Shown here: piece by piece, positions 7,903 to 16,168 of the stretch | Layout: every line of letters begins with the position of its first letter | Numbering within the stretch: position 1 is the stretch's first letter | Origin: Chloroflexi bacterium GWB2_49_20 | GTDB lineage: Bacteria; Chloroflexota; Anaerolineae; Anaerolineales; Villigracilaceae | NCBI GenBank assembly: GCA_001796335.1 | Contig: MGMF01000001.1 | Span: 186,001-250,000, forward strand | Direction: 5' to 3' | Length of the DNA: 64,000 bases | The notes under the pieces: model-generated | What the model was told of the DNA's origin: nothing | What the model saw: the letters and a program-made list of their open reading frames with translations, nothing else | Database searches by the model: none | Position numbers and translations under genes: made by a program

Positions 7903-9084
7903 ATGGATCAAATCAACCAACCCATCCCCATGTCTTCCCCTGACCTGGGTGAAGCCGAGCGCCAGGCAGTTTTGGATGTTCTCAACACACCCGACCTGAG
8001 CATGGGACCCAGGATCAGTCAGTTTGAAGAAGCCTTCTGCCAGTGGACAGGCAGCCAGCATGCCATTGGGGTGAACTCCGGCACGGCTGGATTGCACCTG
8101 TGCGTGCGTGCCGCTGGAATAAGCACAGGTGATTACGTCATCACCACGCCTTTCTCCTTTGTAGCCTCCACTAACGTGCTCCTGTTCGAAAACGCCGTCC
8201 CGGTCTATGTGGATGTTGATCCACGCACCGGTAACATTGACACGCAAATGGTCGCAGCCGCGGCCCATGACCTGATGGCCGGCGGCGAAAAAGCCCGTCA
8301 GTGGTTGCCACCTCGTGGGATAGAAACCGGCCGCTCCCTTAAAGCCATCCTGCCCGTGGATGTGTTCGGGCAGCCAGCCGATCTCGACCCGATCCTGGAG
8401 GTTGCCCGCCAGTACCAGCTCCAGGTCATTGAAGACTCATGTGAAGCCCTCGGGGCGGAATACAAAGGCCGCCCGGCCGGTTCTGTGGGCGATTTCGGTG
8501 TCTTCGCCTTCTATCCCAACAAACAAATCACCACCGGTGAGGGTGGGGTCATTATCACGAATGACGATGCCGCCGCAGATTTCATGCGTTCCTTGCGCAA
8601 CCAGGGCCGCGCGGTTGGTGATACCTGGCTGCAGCATACCCACCTGGGCTACAATTACCGCCTGGATGAGATGTCCGCCGCCCTGGGTACGGTGCAGATG
8701 TCCCGGCTGGATGAACTGATCGCCAAACGCGTCCAGGTGGCTGACTGGTATGCAGAACGCCTGTCAGAGATCCCGGGGGTTGAAACCCAGGTCATCGAAC
8801 CATTCACCACACGTATGTCCTGGTTTGTATATGTCATCCGCTTTGCCCCCGGCATCCATCGTGACCGGCTGGCAAAAAAGATTGGCGAGCTGGGCATCCC
8901 GGCCCGGCCTTATTTTGCCCCCATCCACCTGCAGCCCTACATGGTTGAGCGTTTTGGTTACCGCCCGGGCGACTTCCCTGTCACCGAAGACCTGGGCAAC
9001 CGCAGCCTGGCGCTGCCTTTCTCAGGCGTGATGAGTGAAGCCCAGGTGGAAACAGTCTGCCGTATCATCCACCAATCCCTGTAA
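7903..9084 (+). CDS. DegT/DnrJ/EryC1/StrS-family PLP-dependent sugar aminotransferase
   Basis: A 393-residue fold-type I aminotransferase acting on nucleotide-linked keto-sugars. It shows NSGTAGLHLCVRAAGISTGD near residue 58, the Asp-bearing VIEDSCEALGAEYKGRPAGS near 175, and the PLP-lysine segment FAFYPNKQITTGEGGVI with Lys207. The C-terminal half has the LGYNYRLDEMSAALGTVQM signature. With the nearby epimerase it suggests amino-sugar synthesis for surface polysaccharides. It starts 4 nt after bactofilin, so the two probably share a transcript. Confidence 0.9.
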   Translation: MDQINQPIPMSSPDLGEAERQAVLDVLNTPDLSMGPRISQFEEAFCQWTGSQHAIGVNSGTAGLHLCVRAAGISTGDYVITTPFSFVASTNVLLFENAVPVYVDVDPRTGNIDTQMVAAAAHDLMAGGEKARQWLPPRGIETGRSLKAILPVDVFGQPADLDPILEVARQYQLQVIEDSCEALGAEYKGRPAGSVGDFGVFAFYPNKQITTGEGGVIITNDDAAADFMRSLRNQGRAVGDTWLQHTHLGYNYRLDEMSAALGTVQMSRLDELIAKRVQVADWYAERLSEIPGVETQVIEPFTTRMSWFVYVIRFAPGIHRDRLAKKIGELGIPARPYFAPIHLQPYMVERFGYRPGDFPVTEDLGNRSLALPFSGVMSEAQVETVCRIIHQSL

Positions 9085-9093
9085 GAGGATACC

Positions 9094-10002
9094 TTGAAAC
9101 CACGAAGTTATCCCCCCCTCCGGCAGCGCGGCTATTCATTGCATAGCATCTTGATGCTCGTGTTGTTGATCATCCTGGCCGCCTGCATCTGGCAGGCATC
9201 CACCTTCGGCAGTGGTTCCGGTTTGATCCTGTGGAGCCTGGGAGGATTGTTCGCTTTCTTTCCTCTACCGTTCCTGGTTTACAGGATGTATGCACTCAAC
9301 CGCGGCAATTACCTGTTGGACCGGGAGACTCTGACCATCCGCTGGGGGTTACGCCTGGAACAGATCCCGGTTACCGACGTGGAATGGGTACGTGATGCTC
9401 TCGACCTTACCCATCCCCTGCGTATGCCGCCGTTTTCAATGCCCGGCGCCATACTGGGCATCCAGCATCACCCGGACCTGGGGACAGTCGAATTCCTGGC
9501 GAACAACGCTTCTAAATTGCTTTTGGTCGCCACCGCCCGGAGAGTATTTGCCATCTCTCCGGATGATCCGGTCGCATTTGCTCAGGATTTTCAACGGACT
9601 GTGGAAATGGGCAGTTTGGCGCCGGTTCCCTCGCAATCCATCTACCCATCCTTCGTTGTAGGCCAGGTCTGGAAAAGCCGGCTGGCACGTTTTTTATGGT
9701 TGACAGGTTTATTCCTGAATATCGGTCTGCTGGTGTGGGTCAGTCTGCTGGTTCCAGGCCTGAAATCCGTACCAATGGGATTTCTGACATATGGTGTACC
9801 AAAGAATGCAGTACCCGGCGTGCAGCTTTTCCTGCTGCCGGTCATCAGCATTATGTTCTACATTATTACCTGGCTGGCTGGCATCTATTTTTTTCGCCGC
9901 CCAACCCAACGTTTACTGGCTTTCTTCACCTGGGGCTTTAGTACATTATCAGGTTTGCTCTTCCTGATGGCAGTTTTGTTCATCGTCTCCACACCCGTGT
10001 AG
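9094..10002 (+). CDS. Membrane protein with PH-like domain, function unknown
   Basis: A 302-residue integral membrane protein starting at TTG 9094 behind AGAGGAT. Two hydrophobic segments lie near residues 18-60. A soluble part follows (LDRETLTIRWGLRLEQIPVT and onward) that resembles the bacterial PH-like domains in which a Tyr/Thr-ITx-R-like strand precedes an 'IPxxxI' element. Three to four further transmembrane segments lie after residue 200. No catalytic motif is visible. It is 9 nt behind the aminotransferase and may be co-transcribed. The PH call is by analogy only. Confidence 0.6.
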   Translation: MKPRSYPPLRQRGYSLHSILMLVLLIILAACIWQASTFGSGSGLILWSLGGLFAFFPLPFLVYRMYALNRGNYLLDRETLTIRWGLRLEQIPVTDVEWVRDALDLTHPLRMPPFSMPGAILGIQHHPDLGTVEFLANNASKLLLVATARRVFAISPDDPVAFAQDFQRTVEMGSLAPVPSQSIYPSFVVGQVWKSRLARFLWLTGLFLNIGLLVWVSLLVPGLKSVPMGFLTYGVPKNAVPGVQLFLLPVISIMFYIITWLAGIYFFRRPTQRLLAFFTWGFSTLSGLLFLMAVLFIVSTPV

Positions 10003-10104
10003 GCACTTTTGGCCGGTATCCTGTGGAAAGTATTAGTAGGGACAGACTTGGGTGTCTGCCCGGGTTTCATATTTGTTCAATGTTATCTCATGAACCTAAA
10101 GCAA

Positions 10105-10245
10105 AAGAACTTTTCATCACCAGGACACCAAGCCACGAAGGCACCATGATTCCTAAATAATTAACCTTCGTGACTTCGTGCCCCCCATGTTCAAGGGGGG
10201 TGTGACTCGTGTCCCCGCTTTTTGGGGATCGTGGTAAAGCTTTTA
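10105..10245 (+). repeat. MITE-like intergenic repeat R1, copy B
   Basis: It contains the full R1 core: ccacgaaggcacc, cctaaataattaaccttcgt, the small hairpin ccccccatgttcaagggggg and the second hairpin tccccgctttttgggga, ending in gtggtaaag. Confidence 0.85.
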
Positions 10246-10320
10246 ATATATACTGTAATTTTGTAACTGCTCGGCCAGGTTGTCTTTCTCCCGAATGACA
10301 TCGAGGTGCAGTGATCACAA

Positions 10321-10453
10321 TTGTCATCCTCCCGAAAGACACCGGGACGGTGCCCTGGAAGAACATCGGGATTTTATGAGCGTAGCGAAGGATCCCTTGG
10401 AAGCGCGGAAGAAGACCCTTCTGTCGTTCTAAACACTCCGCAGGGTGACAAGT
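10321..10453 (+). repeat. Dispersed intergenic repeat R3 (gtcat-ctcccgaaagacaccgggacgg type)
   Basis: The text cctcccgaaagacaccggga, then gtagcgaaggatccctt and finally gcagggtgaca recurs in part at 32196-32262 and 57248-57411. It lies in-frame ahead of the DUF92 gene and makes that frame look longer than it is. Confidence 0.6.
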
Positions 10454-10509
10454 TTAGCAGTTTTTTTAAACCTTGCGCTGTACTACTAGGTAATTATGGA
10501 TTTTTTACA

Positions 10510-11313
10510 ATGACCCAATTACTTTATGGTTTCCTTTTAGCCGTCATCGTAGCGTTCGCAGCTTACCGGGCACACAGCTTGAGCACCAGCGGCGCACTGG
10601 CAGCCGTACTGATAGGGACAGTCATATTTGGCCTGGGGGGTTGGCAATGGGCTGTCATTTTGCTGGTTTTTTTCATTTCATCCAGCCTGCTTTCGCGCCT
10701 GTTCGCAAAACGTAAATCCAGTTTGAACGAAAAATTTGATAAGGGCGGTCAACGGGATGCCGGTCAGGTTCTGGCAAACGGTGGCATTGCGGCCTTGTTT
10801 GCAGGCTTGCATTTCTTCCTGCCATCTGCATCCTGGCCCTGGCTGGCCTTCACTGCCTCCCTGGCAGCGGTTAACGCGGATACCTGGGCTACCGAGTTGG
10901 GAGTTCTCAACCCCACACCGCCGCGTTTGATCACCACAGGTCATTTGGTGGAGAAGGGTACCTCCGGTGGCATCTCCTGGGGTGGGACGCTGGCCGCCCT
11001 GGCCGGGGCAGGACTGGTAGCCGCCTGTGCGCAACTGGTCAGGCCGGGTTCAGGCTTTTTGCTGACCTTCAGCTTCACCACCCTGGCGGGTCTGCTGGGA
11101 GCCTTCTTTGATTCCTTTCTCGGAGCTACTTTCCAGGCTATTTACACCTGCCCTCATTGCAACAAGGAGACCGAACGCCACCCTGTGCACACCTGCGGTA
11201 CAGCCACCACGCATCTGCGAGGCTTTAAGTGGTTGAACAATGATCTCGTCAATGTCGGCTGCGCCCTGGCTGGATCCCTGCTGGGATTGGCCTTTTTAAG
11301 GATGGTTGGTTGA
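10510..11313 (+). CDS. DUF92 family integral membrane protein
   Basis: A 267-residue DUF92/TMEM19-type protein with about six transmembrane segments. Family marks include LSTSGALAAVLIGTVIFGLG near the start, the loop SSLNEKFDKGGQRDAGQVLA, the AAVNADTWATELGVL motif, and GTSGGISWGGTLAALAGAGL. Many plant and bacterial members are annotated as phytyl-phosphate or related prenol-phosphate kinases (VTE6 type), so a polyprenyl-lipid role is possible. The frame is open back to 10321, but that stretch is repeat R3; ATG 10510 begins the conserved hydrophobic N-terminus. A CxxC...C cluster near residue 215 is an unusual loop feature. Confidence 0.85.
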   Translation: MTQLLYGFLLAVIVAFAAYRAHSLSTSGALAAVLIGTVIFGLGGWQWAVILLVFFISSSLLSRLFAKRKSSLNEKFDKGGQRDAGQVLANGGIAALFAGLHFFLPSASWPWLAFTASLAAVNADTWATELGVLNPTPPRLITTGHLVEKGTSGGISWGGTLAALAGAGLVAACAQLVRPGSGFLLTFSFTTLAGLLGAFFDSFLGATFQAIYTCPHCNKETERHPVHTCGTATTHLRGFKWLNNDLVNVGCALAGSLLGLAFLRMVG

Positions 11314-11453
11314 ATATAATTGTGTAGATTCTGATAAATATTCAAAACCCATCTCCCAGAAATGGATTTATGACATATAATCGCCCTATTCTACGGAATC
11401 GACCCTCAGTGGGTTTAAAATCACAAATAGCAATATTAAATCAAGGAGAAAAA

Positions 11454-11810
11454 ATGTCATCAAAAGAAAACACGTCGCTGCTCTTCCATAACCCAAATGC
11501 GGTTTCCCGCATCGCTTTATGGGCCACGATCGTAGCCTGGATTTTACTGGGGCTGGGGGTGATTACCTTCGCCAACCAGGCCTATTCCATCATCACCAAT
11601 TGGGCTTCCATCGCAATGTCCTTGCCCGCCTCCCTTTTTGACAAGATCTCCGCATTTGCCAAGTTATTTGCGGATTCCTTCGTTCCAGTTGTTTACTTCC
11701 TGGTATTGCGCGGCGTATCCGTTGGATTGAATTTGCTCCAGGATCTGTTCTACGGCAACACCGAAGAAGGAGACTTCGAAGAACTCGTGGAAGTGGAAAC
11801 AGCCAACTAA
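11454..11810 (+). CDS. Small membrane protein, unknown
   Basis: A 118-residue protein with two hydrophobic segments (WATIVAWILLGLGVITFANQ near residue 25, and FVPVVYFLVLRGVSVGLNLL near 80) and an acidic C-terminal tail. The start ATG 11454 is set by AAGGAGAAAA just upstream; an in-frame ATG at 11370 lacks such a site. I recognise no family. A strong hairpin separates it from the convergent mntP gene. Confidence 0.7.
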   Translation: MSSKENTSLLFHNPNAVSRIALWATIVAWILLGLGVITFANQAYSIITNWASIAMSLPASLFDKISAFAKLFADSFVPVVYFLVLRGVSVGLNLLQDLFYGNTEEGDFEELVEVETAN

Positions 11811-11839
11811 AAGCTGGCACAATATCGCAGACAAAAAAG

Positions 11840-11880
11840 TCTTCCTGCCTCCATAATGATTGGAGGTGGGAGATTTTTTT
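11840..11880. terminator. Bidirectional terminator between convergent genes
   Basis: An imperfect stem pairs 11840-11853 with 11861-11873, with an A-run before it and seven T after it. It sits between a plus-strand gene ending at 11810 and a minus-strand gene ending at 11903. Confidence 0.75.
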
Positions 11881-11902
11881 AAGACCTGTATCCAGTGGCA
11901 TG

Positions 11903-12460
11903 CTATATTAGATGTGAGAAGACGATGCGCAAACCGATCAGGATCAGCACGATTCCCCCGATTATTTCCATCCTTTTACCAAATTTCTTGCCCAGGCTGT
12001 TTCCCAAACGCAGACCCAACAGGGAAACCAGCCCCGTCACCAGGCCGATCACTACCGCCGGGTACCAGATGTCAACATTAACCATTGCCAGGCTCAAACC
12101 GATGGCCAGGGCATCAATGCTCACAGCCACCGAAAGCAGCACCATGTTCCAGCCGCGTGTAGGGTCACTTTTATGAGTTTCTTCTTCACCATTAAAACCA
12201 GAGTGGATCATCCGCCCGCCAACAAATGCCAATAGAAGAAAAGCCACCCAATGATCATAAGCTTCTATGTAGTGTACCACCGTCATGCCGGCAAACCAGC
12301 CTACAACTGGCAGCAGGAATTGGAACAGCCCAAAATGAAATGACAATCGAAAGGTGGGTCTGGGTCCCTCACTCTGATGGGCAGCTCCCACTCCCAGGCA
12401 TACCGCAAAAGCATCCATCGCCATACTCAAGGCAATGAAGAGGATCTCAAAAAAATTCAT
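11903..12460 (-). CDS. mntP: Putative manganese efflux pump MntP
   Basis: A 185-residue, six-helix membrane protein of the MntP (DUF204) family, which exports Mn2+. The two family repeats are visible: ALSMAMDAFAVCLGVG near residue 10, and LLSVAVSIDALAIGLSLAMV near residue 110, each with the conserved Asp in a membrane helix. Length matches E. coli MntP (about 188). No yybP-ykoY-type riboswitch is visible upstream, because the nucleoside kinase gene ends only 1 nt before its start; it is probably co-transcribed with that gene. Confidence 0.88.
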   Translation of the reverse strand: MNFFEILFIALSMAMDAFAVCLGVGAAHQSEGPRPTFRLSFHFGLFQFLLPVVGWFAGMTVVHYIEAYDHWVAFLLLAFVGGRMIHSGFNGEEETHKSDPTRGWNMVLLSVAVSIDALAIGLSLAMVNVDIWYPAVVIGLVTGLVSLLGLRLGNSLGKKFGKRMEIIGGIVLILIGLRIVFSHLI

Positions 12461-12461
12461 A

Positions 12462-14174
12462 TCATGCTTTCCAGATCTTGAAATCTTTTAGGATGGAGCC
12501 GCCGATAAACTCCCGGATGAGCGAATTGTCGGGGATCAGCTCGGTATCCACAGGTAGGAACCATTCGAGAAAAGCCAGCAGGCGCTTGGCTTCTATATAT
12601 TCCTTTTTTCCAAAAGGTACCTGGCGCAGCAAAGGTTCAGCCAGACGCACCATGGCAGACAACTCGTAAACCAACGCAGAGTTGAACATCACATCGGCAT
12701 TTTCCTGGTAAGGGAAGATGTTGCGTCCTTCTCCTCGCCCAACCGATTCCCAGCGTTGGATGGTTTGGGCAGCCGAATAGCCTCGCTCGTTGGCATCCCG
12801 CACAATTCGCCGTATCAGGCGCGTATCCGTGGTGGAAACACGGTTATGTCTGTCCAGGTTGATCTGCGTCAGGCAGGAGACATATACACGAAAAGCCCGC
12901 TTTCCAAGAGATGCCGGAATCAGCCGCGGGTTCAAACCGTGGATGCCTTCCAGGATGATGATCTGGTCTTCGCGCAATTGGATCAGATCACCTTGTTCCT
13001 GTCTTCCTTCCTTGAAGTTGTAACGCGGCAGTTGAACAGTTTTTCCCGCCACCAGAAGCTGCAAATGTTCAGCCAATTGACCCAGGTTCAGCGCCTCCAG
13101 GGCTTCAAAATCATACTGACCATTTTCATCTTTTGGGTTCTTGTCACGGTCAACAAAATAATTGTCCAATTCCAGGGCAAATGGGGAAAATCCCAGCGCC
13201 AGGAGTTGAATCGCCAGACGCCGCGAGAAGGTGGTCTTTCCGGAGGAGGATGGCCCGGATATCAGGATCATTCGGACCTGGTTTGAGCGGTCAGCAATTT
13301 GCCCGGCGATGGAGGCAATATTTTGCTCATGCAGCGCCTCAGAGACCAGGATCACCTCACGGGTGCGTCCGGCAGAGATGGCATCATTGAGGGCGCCGAC
13401 ATTGTCTATCCCCAGGCGTTCGAGCCACTCACCATACTGCCGAAAAGTAGCCAGCAATTTGGGATACTCTGGCATGGGCAGCAGATGAGTCGGGGCGCTC
13501 CGTTGTGGAAATCTAAGGGTAAAGCCGCCATTTGTATTCAACAAATTGAACCAGGCCAGGTATCCTGTACTGGGTACCATGTAACCGTGGTGATAATCCA
13601 GGTGGCCTGCCAGTTTGTAAAGGGTCACATAATCCTTATGCCGGTAAGCCAGCAAACGTACTTTATCTGGATAATTTTGTTTTTCAAAGTAAGCCACCGC
13701 CTCATTCAGAGGGTATAAGAAACGCTCAAAAGGCAGGTCCGCCTTAACCAGGGAACGCATTTTCTTTTCCAGATCATCCATTTCATTCTGGCTCAGGGGT
13801 GGATGACCCTGGATGTGGCAGTAATATCCACCCGATGCAACTGAATGATCGATCAACAACCTGGCATCTGGAAAAAGCGCGGAAAAAGCCACTTCCAGCA
13901 GGAAGGTAAGCGAGCGGCGATAGATGCGCGCCCCATCCGCATCTGCCATCGTCACTGCCGATAAATTGGATTCCATCTGGATGGGAAGAGTCAGCTCGTG
14001 CAGTTCCCCATTCACAATGGCAGCCACCACTGGCGCAGGCCGCTTGTCTGCCGCCACTTTCAAGAATTCACCTGCAACCGTTCCACGTGGACCCGATAAT
14101 ACCTGCCCATCTGGAAGATGAACTTCCACTTGGGAGCGCGGTTCTATACTCTCAATTTTCGTTTGCATATTCAT
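12462..14174 (-). CDS. Nucleoside (uridine-type) kinase with TGS and tRNA-synthetase-like N-terminal domains
   Basis: A 570-residue protein. The N-terminus (residues about 1-70) resembles a TGS domain, and residues about 70-260 resemble the second additional domain of threonyl-tRNA synthetase (ASGGYYCHIQGHPPLSQNEM). The C-terminal half is a uridine kinase/phosphoribulokinase-type P-loop domain with ISGPSSSGKTTFSRRLAIQL and the YNFKEGRQEQGD and EGIHGLNP elements. It probably phosphorylates a nucleoside. The fusion is known in Firmicutes, Thermotogae and Chloroflexi. Its ATG overlaps the ketopantoate reductase stop (ATGA), so the two are coupled, with mntP next. Confidence 0.85.
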   Translation of the reverse strand: MNMQTKIESIEPRSQVEVHLPDGQVLSGPRGTVAGEFLKVAADKRPAPVVAAIVNGELHELTLPIQMESNLSAVTMADADGARIYRRSLTFLLEVAFSALFPDARLLIDHSVASGGYYCHIQGHPPLSQNEMDDLEKKMRSLVKADLPFERFLYPLNEAVAYFEKQNYPDKVRLLAYRHKDYVTLYKLAGHLDYHHGYMVPSTGYLAWFNLLNTNGGFTLRFPQRSAPTHLLPMPEYPKLLATFRQYGEWLERLGIDNVGALNDAISAGRTREVILVSEALHEQNIASIAGQIADRSNQVRMILISGPSSSGKTTFSRRLAIQLLALGFSPFALELDNYFVDRDKNPKDENGQYDFEALEALNLGQLAEHLQLLVAGKTVQLPRYNFKEGRQEQGDLIQLREDQIIILEGIHGLNPRLIPASLGKRAFRVYVSCLTQINLDRHNRVSTTDTRLIRRIVRDANERGYSAAQTIQRWESVGRGEGRNIFPYQENADVMFNSALVYELSAMVRLAEPLLRQVPFGKKEYIEAKRLLAFLEWFLPVDTELIPDNSLIREFIGGSILKDFKIWKA

Positions 14175-15244
14175 AATAAGGCCAGTAATTTCTCCGGTTG
14201 TTCGGAAAATTCACTTAATGGTTGCCTGCCCTGTACCAATCCCAACAGGGTATCATTTAACAGGCGATTGATCGGGGTTGGAACACCTGTTTTCTCTCCA
14301 AAGCGCACAACTGCGCCATTCAGGTAATCTACTTCTATTTTTCCACGCCCTGAGTGCAGGTCAATGTGGAAGGATGGCATCTTCGCTCCCCTTCCCCCTC
14401 CTACCATTTTAACCATCAATGGCCGGACAATGAATGACGGAAGGTATCTGACACCCAGTGTCAGCAGGCGCACCGGAACTTTAGGCAGATCTACCGGGTG
14501 GATTCCCTGGGCAGCCATTACTTTCAAGGCTTCACGAAACATGCCCATCTCCAACCCATACAAGCCCGGGTGGCGGAAGACTTCAGCAGGAGTCATATCC
14601 AGGATGGCGGCCGTGGCATTTCCCATCAGGTTGGTTAACATCTTGGACCATTTCATATCCGCTGCACGCGGGAAAAGCCCGGCATTTAATAAGGCCTCGT
14701 TCATGGCTTCCACCAGGCGCCCAGCCAAAGAATTCAAAACAGGGTTGGTTCCAGTGGCGATACCAATGCCGCGCAAACGTTCCAGGACGATATTTCCAGC
14801 GCCCAGCCTGCCTACGGATGAAGTCGTGGTACCGGCCATGACCTTCCCGTCACCCAATACCGCTGCCAGTCTGGATTCGTTCTCCACACCATTTTGCAGG
14901 CAAAGAACAGGGGGCATCTGTTCAACAAAAGGTTTCATCCCCTCCAAAGCCGATGCCGTATCAAAAGATTTCAAAGCAAAAATGGCAGCATCAAAAGGAC
15001 CCTGGGCAAGAGCCTCTTCCAGCGATGCGACACATTTGAACCTGGAAGGAGGCAGGTTGAATGGCTGGTGTGTATTCCGGCGTTCATCCAGGCTCAGATC
15101 CAGGCACATTCCTCGCCGATTTAACTCATCTACAACCGCAGGTTGTTCGATAAAAACAACCTTGTGCCCGGAAAGCGCCAATGAACCGCCCACATATGTG
15201 CCAATTGCCCCGGCACCAAATGTTAAAACGGAAATCTTTTGCAA
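14171..15244 (-). CDS. panE: Ketopantoate reductase family (2-dehydropantoate 2-reductase)
   Basis: About 357 residues. It has the NADP-binding motif TFGAGAIGTYVGGSLALSGH, the LCLQNGVENESRLAAVLGDG segment and the C-terminal KMLTNLMGNATAAILDMTP region of the ApbA/PanE family. The reaction is NADPH-dependent reduction of 2-dehydropantoate to pantoate for CoA synthesis. It is longer than E. coli PanE (about 303), so another 2-keto acid is possible. I place the start at TTG 15244, with GGAGG 9-10 nt upstream; a TTG at 15259 would include that site. coaBC, in the same pathway, is elsewhere in the window (28349). Confidence 0.8.
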   Translation of the reverse strand: MQKISVLTFGAGAIGTYVGGSLALSGHKVVFIEQPAVVDELNRRGMCLDLSLDERRNTHQPFNLPPSRFKCVASLEEALAQGPFDAAIFALKSFDTASALEGMKPFVEQMPPVLCLQNGVENESRLAAVLGDGKVMAGTTTSSVGRLGAGNIVLERLRGIGIATGTNPVLNSLAGRLVEAMNEALLNAGLFPRAADMKWSKMLTNLMGNATAAILDMTPAEVFRHPGLYGLEMGMFREALKVMAAQGIHPVDLPKVPVRLLTLGVRYLPSFIVRPLMVKMVGGGRGAKMPSFHIDLHSGRGKIEVDYLNGAVVRFGEKTGVPTPINRLLNDTLLGLVQGRQPLSEFSEQPEKLLALL

Positions 15245-15342
15245 TTGTTCTGCCTCCAATTATGACTCGTCTTTTGTTGATCTCAAAACACGGGGGAAAG
15301 GAGTGTTTGGGTGGATTCGACACCCACACCCCCCATCTTTCC

Positions 15343-15999
15343 CTAAATATTGAGAAGATCCTTGTCAGGTTTCCAATGGGAATGATCGTTAATGGTATCC
15401 ACCTGCCAGCGGTGTTCATTCGGATAATAAACAAAAGCCGCAAAACCGGTATTTGCAAAACGGAATCGCGCCCCCGAATAGTTCGCCTGGGGTGTGATCC
15501 CCATTATTGTGTACATGGTCTGGTTAAGCAACCCGCCATGTGAAACCACCAGGATACGACCCGCCGGGCGGCTGAGCAAATTGTGCAGAGCCTGTCCAGC
15601 CCGCAGGTATAGCTCCCAATCACCCTCGCCTGTCCCGGCAAAAGGCTGGTAAATATTCGAAAAATCAGGCTGGGGATACATCTTAAAGGCTTCTTCATGC
15701 TTCATGCCAGCCAGGTTGCCATTATCCCTTTCCATCCACAAGGGGTCCAGTTCAACGGGAGCATTCAAGGAATCTGCAATGATCTCTGCTGTCTGGCGTG
15801 CCCGTGAAAGTGGGCTGGCCAGTACCAGGTCAAATTTCACTTTTTCATCCACCCAGCGTTCAGCCAGGGCATGCACCTGTGCCAGGCCGGTTTCATTCAA
15901 CGGGAAATCAGTTTGGCCTTGAAAATATCCATCCGCGTTTCCCACCGACTCGCCATGGCGCAAAAAAGTGATCGCATATACAGGGATATTGGCTTTCAT
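15343..15999 (-). CDS. Histidine phosphatase (phosphoglycerate-mutase-like) family protein
   Basis: A 218-residue enzyme of the histidine phosphatase superfamily. The phospho-accepting motif is FLRHGESVGNADG (RHGE near residue 13), with SPLSRARQTAEIIADSL near 65, a WMERDNGNLAGM segment carrying the acid, and the second catalytic His in ILVVSHGGLLNQTM. Family members include cofactor-dependent phosphoglycerate mutases and broad phosphatases such as CobC; the substrate is not readable. The -10-like hexamer at 16009-16014, with no ribosome-binding site, suggests a leaderless message. Confidence 0.85.
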   Translation of the reverse strand: MKANIPVYAITFLRHGESVGNADGYFQGQTDFPLNETGLAQVHALAERWVDEKVKFDLVLASPLSRARQTAEIIADSLNAPVELDPLWMERDNGNLAGMKHEEAFKMYPQPDFSNIYQPFAGTGEGDWELYLRAGQALHNLLSRPAGRILVVSHGGLLNQTMYTIMGITPQANYSGARFRFANTGFAAFVYYPNEHRWQVDTINDHSHWKPDKDLLNI

Positions 16000-16008
16000 C
16001 AGGCGTTT

Positions 16009-16014
16009 ATTGTA
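16009..16014 (-). promoter_or_regulatory. -10 element implying leaderless histidine phosphatase mRNA
   Basis: On the minus strand, TACAAT ends 9 nt before the ATG whose first base is 15999. Confidence 0.4.
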
Positions 16015-16168
16015 CCAGAATCCATGTGCAGGTTGGGTTGAACGGATTCGTCAAGCATCCTACTTTAATCGGCGAGGGTCTCCAATCCCGCCGACCTTCC
16101 TACCGAATGTCTTGATTGATCAGCGCGGGTCTTGATCGGTGAAGCTCTCCCACTTGTGGTTTCTTCCA

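Noticed and set aside
10321-10509. N-terminal extension of the DUF92 protein
   Set aside because: This stretch is repeat R3; the conserved hydrophobic N-terminus starts at ATG 10510.
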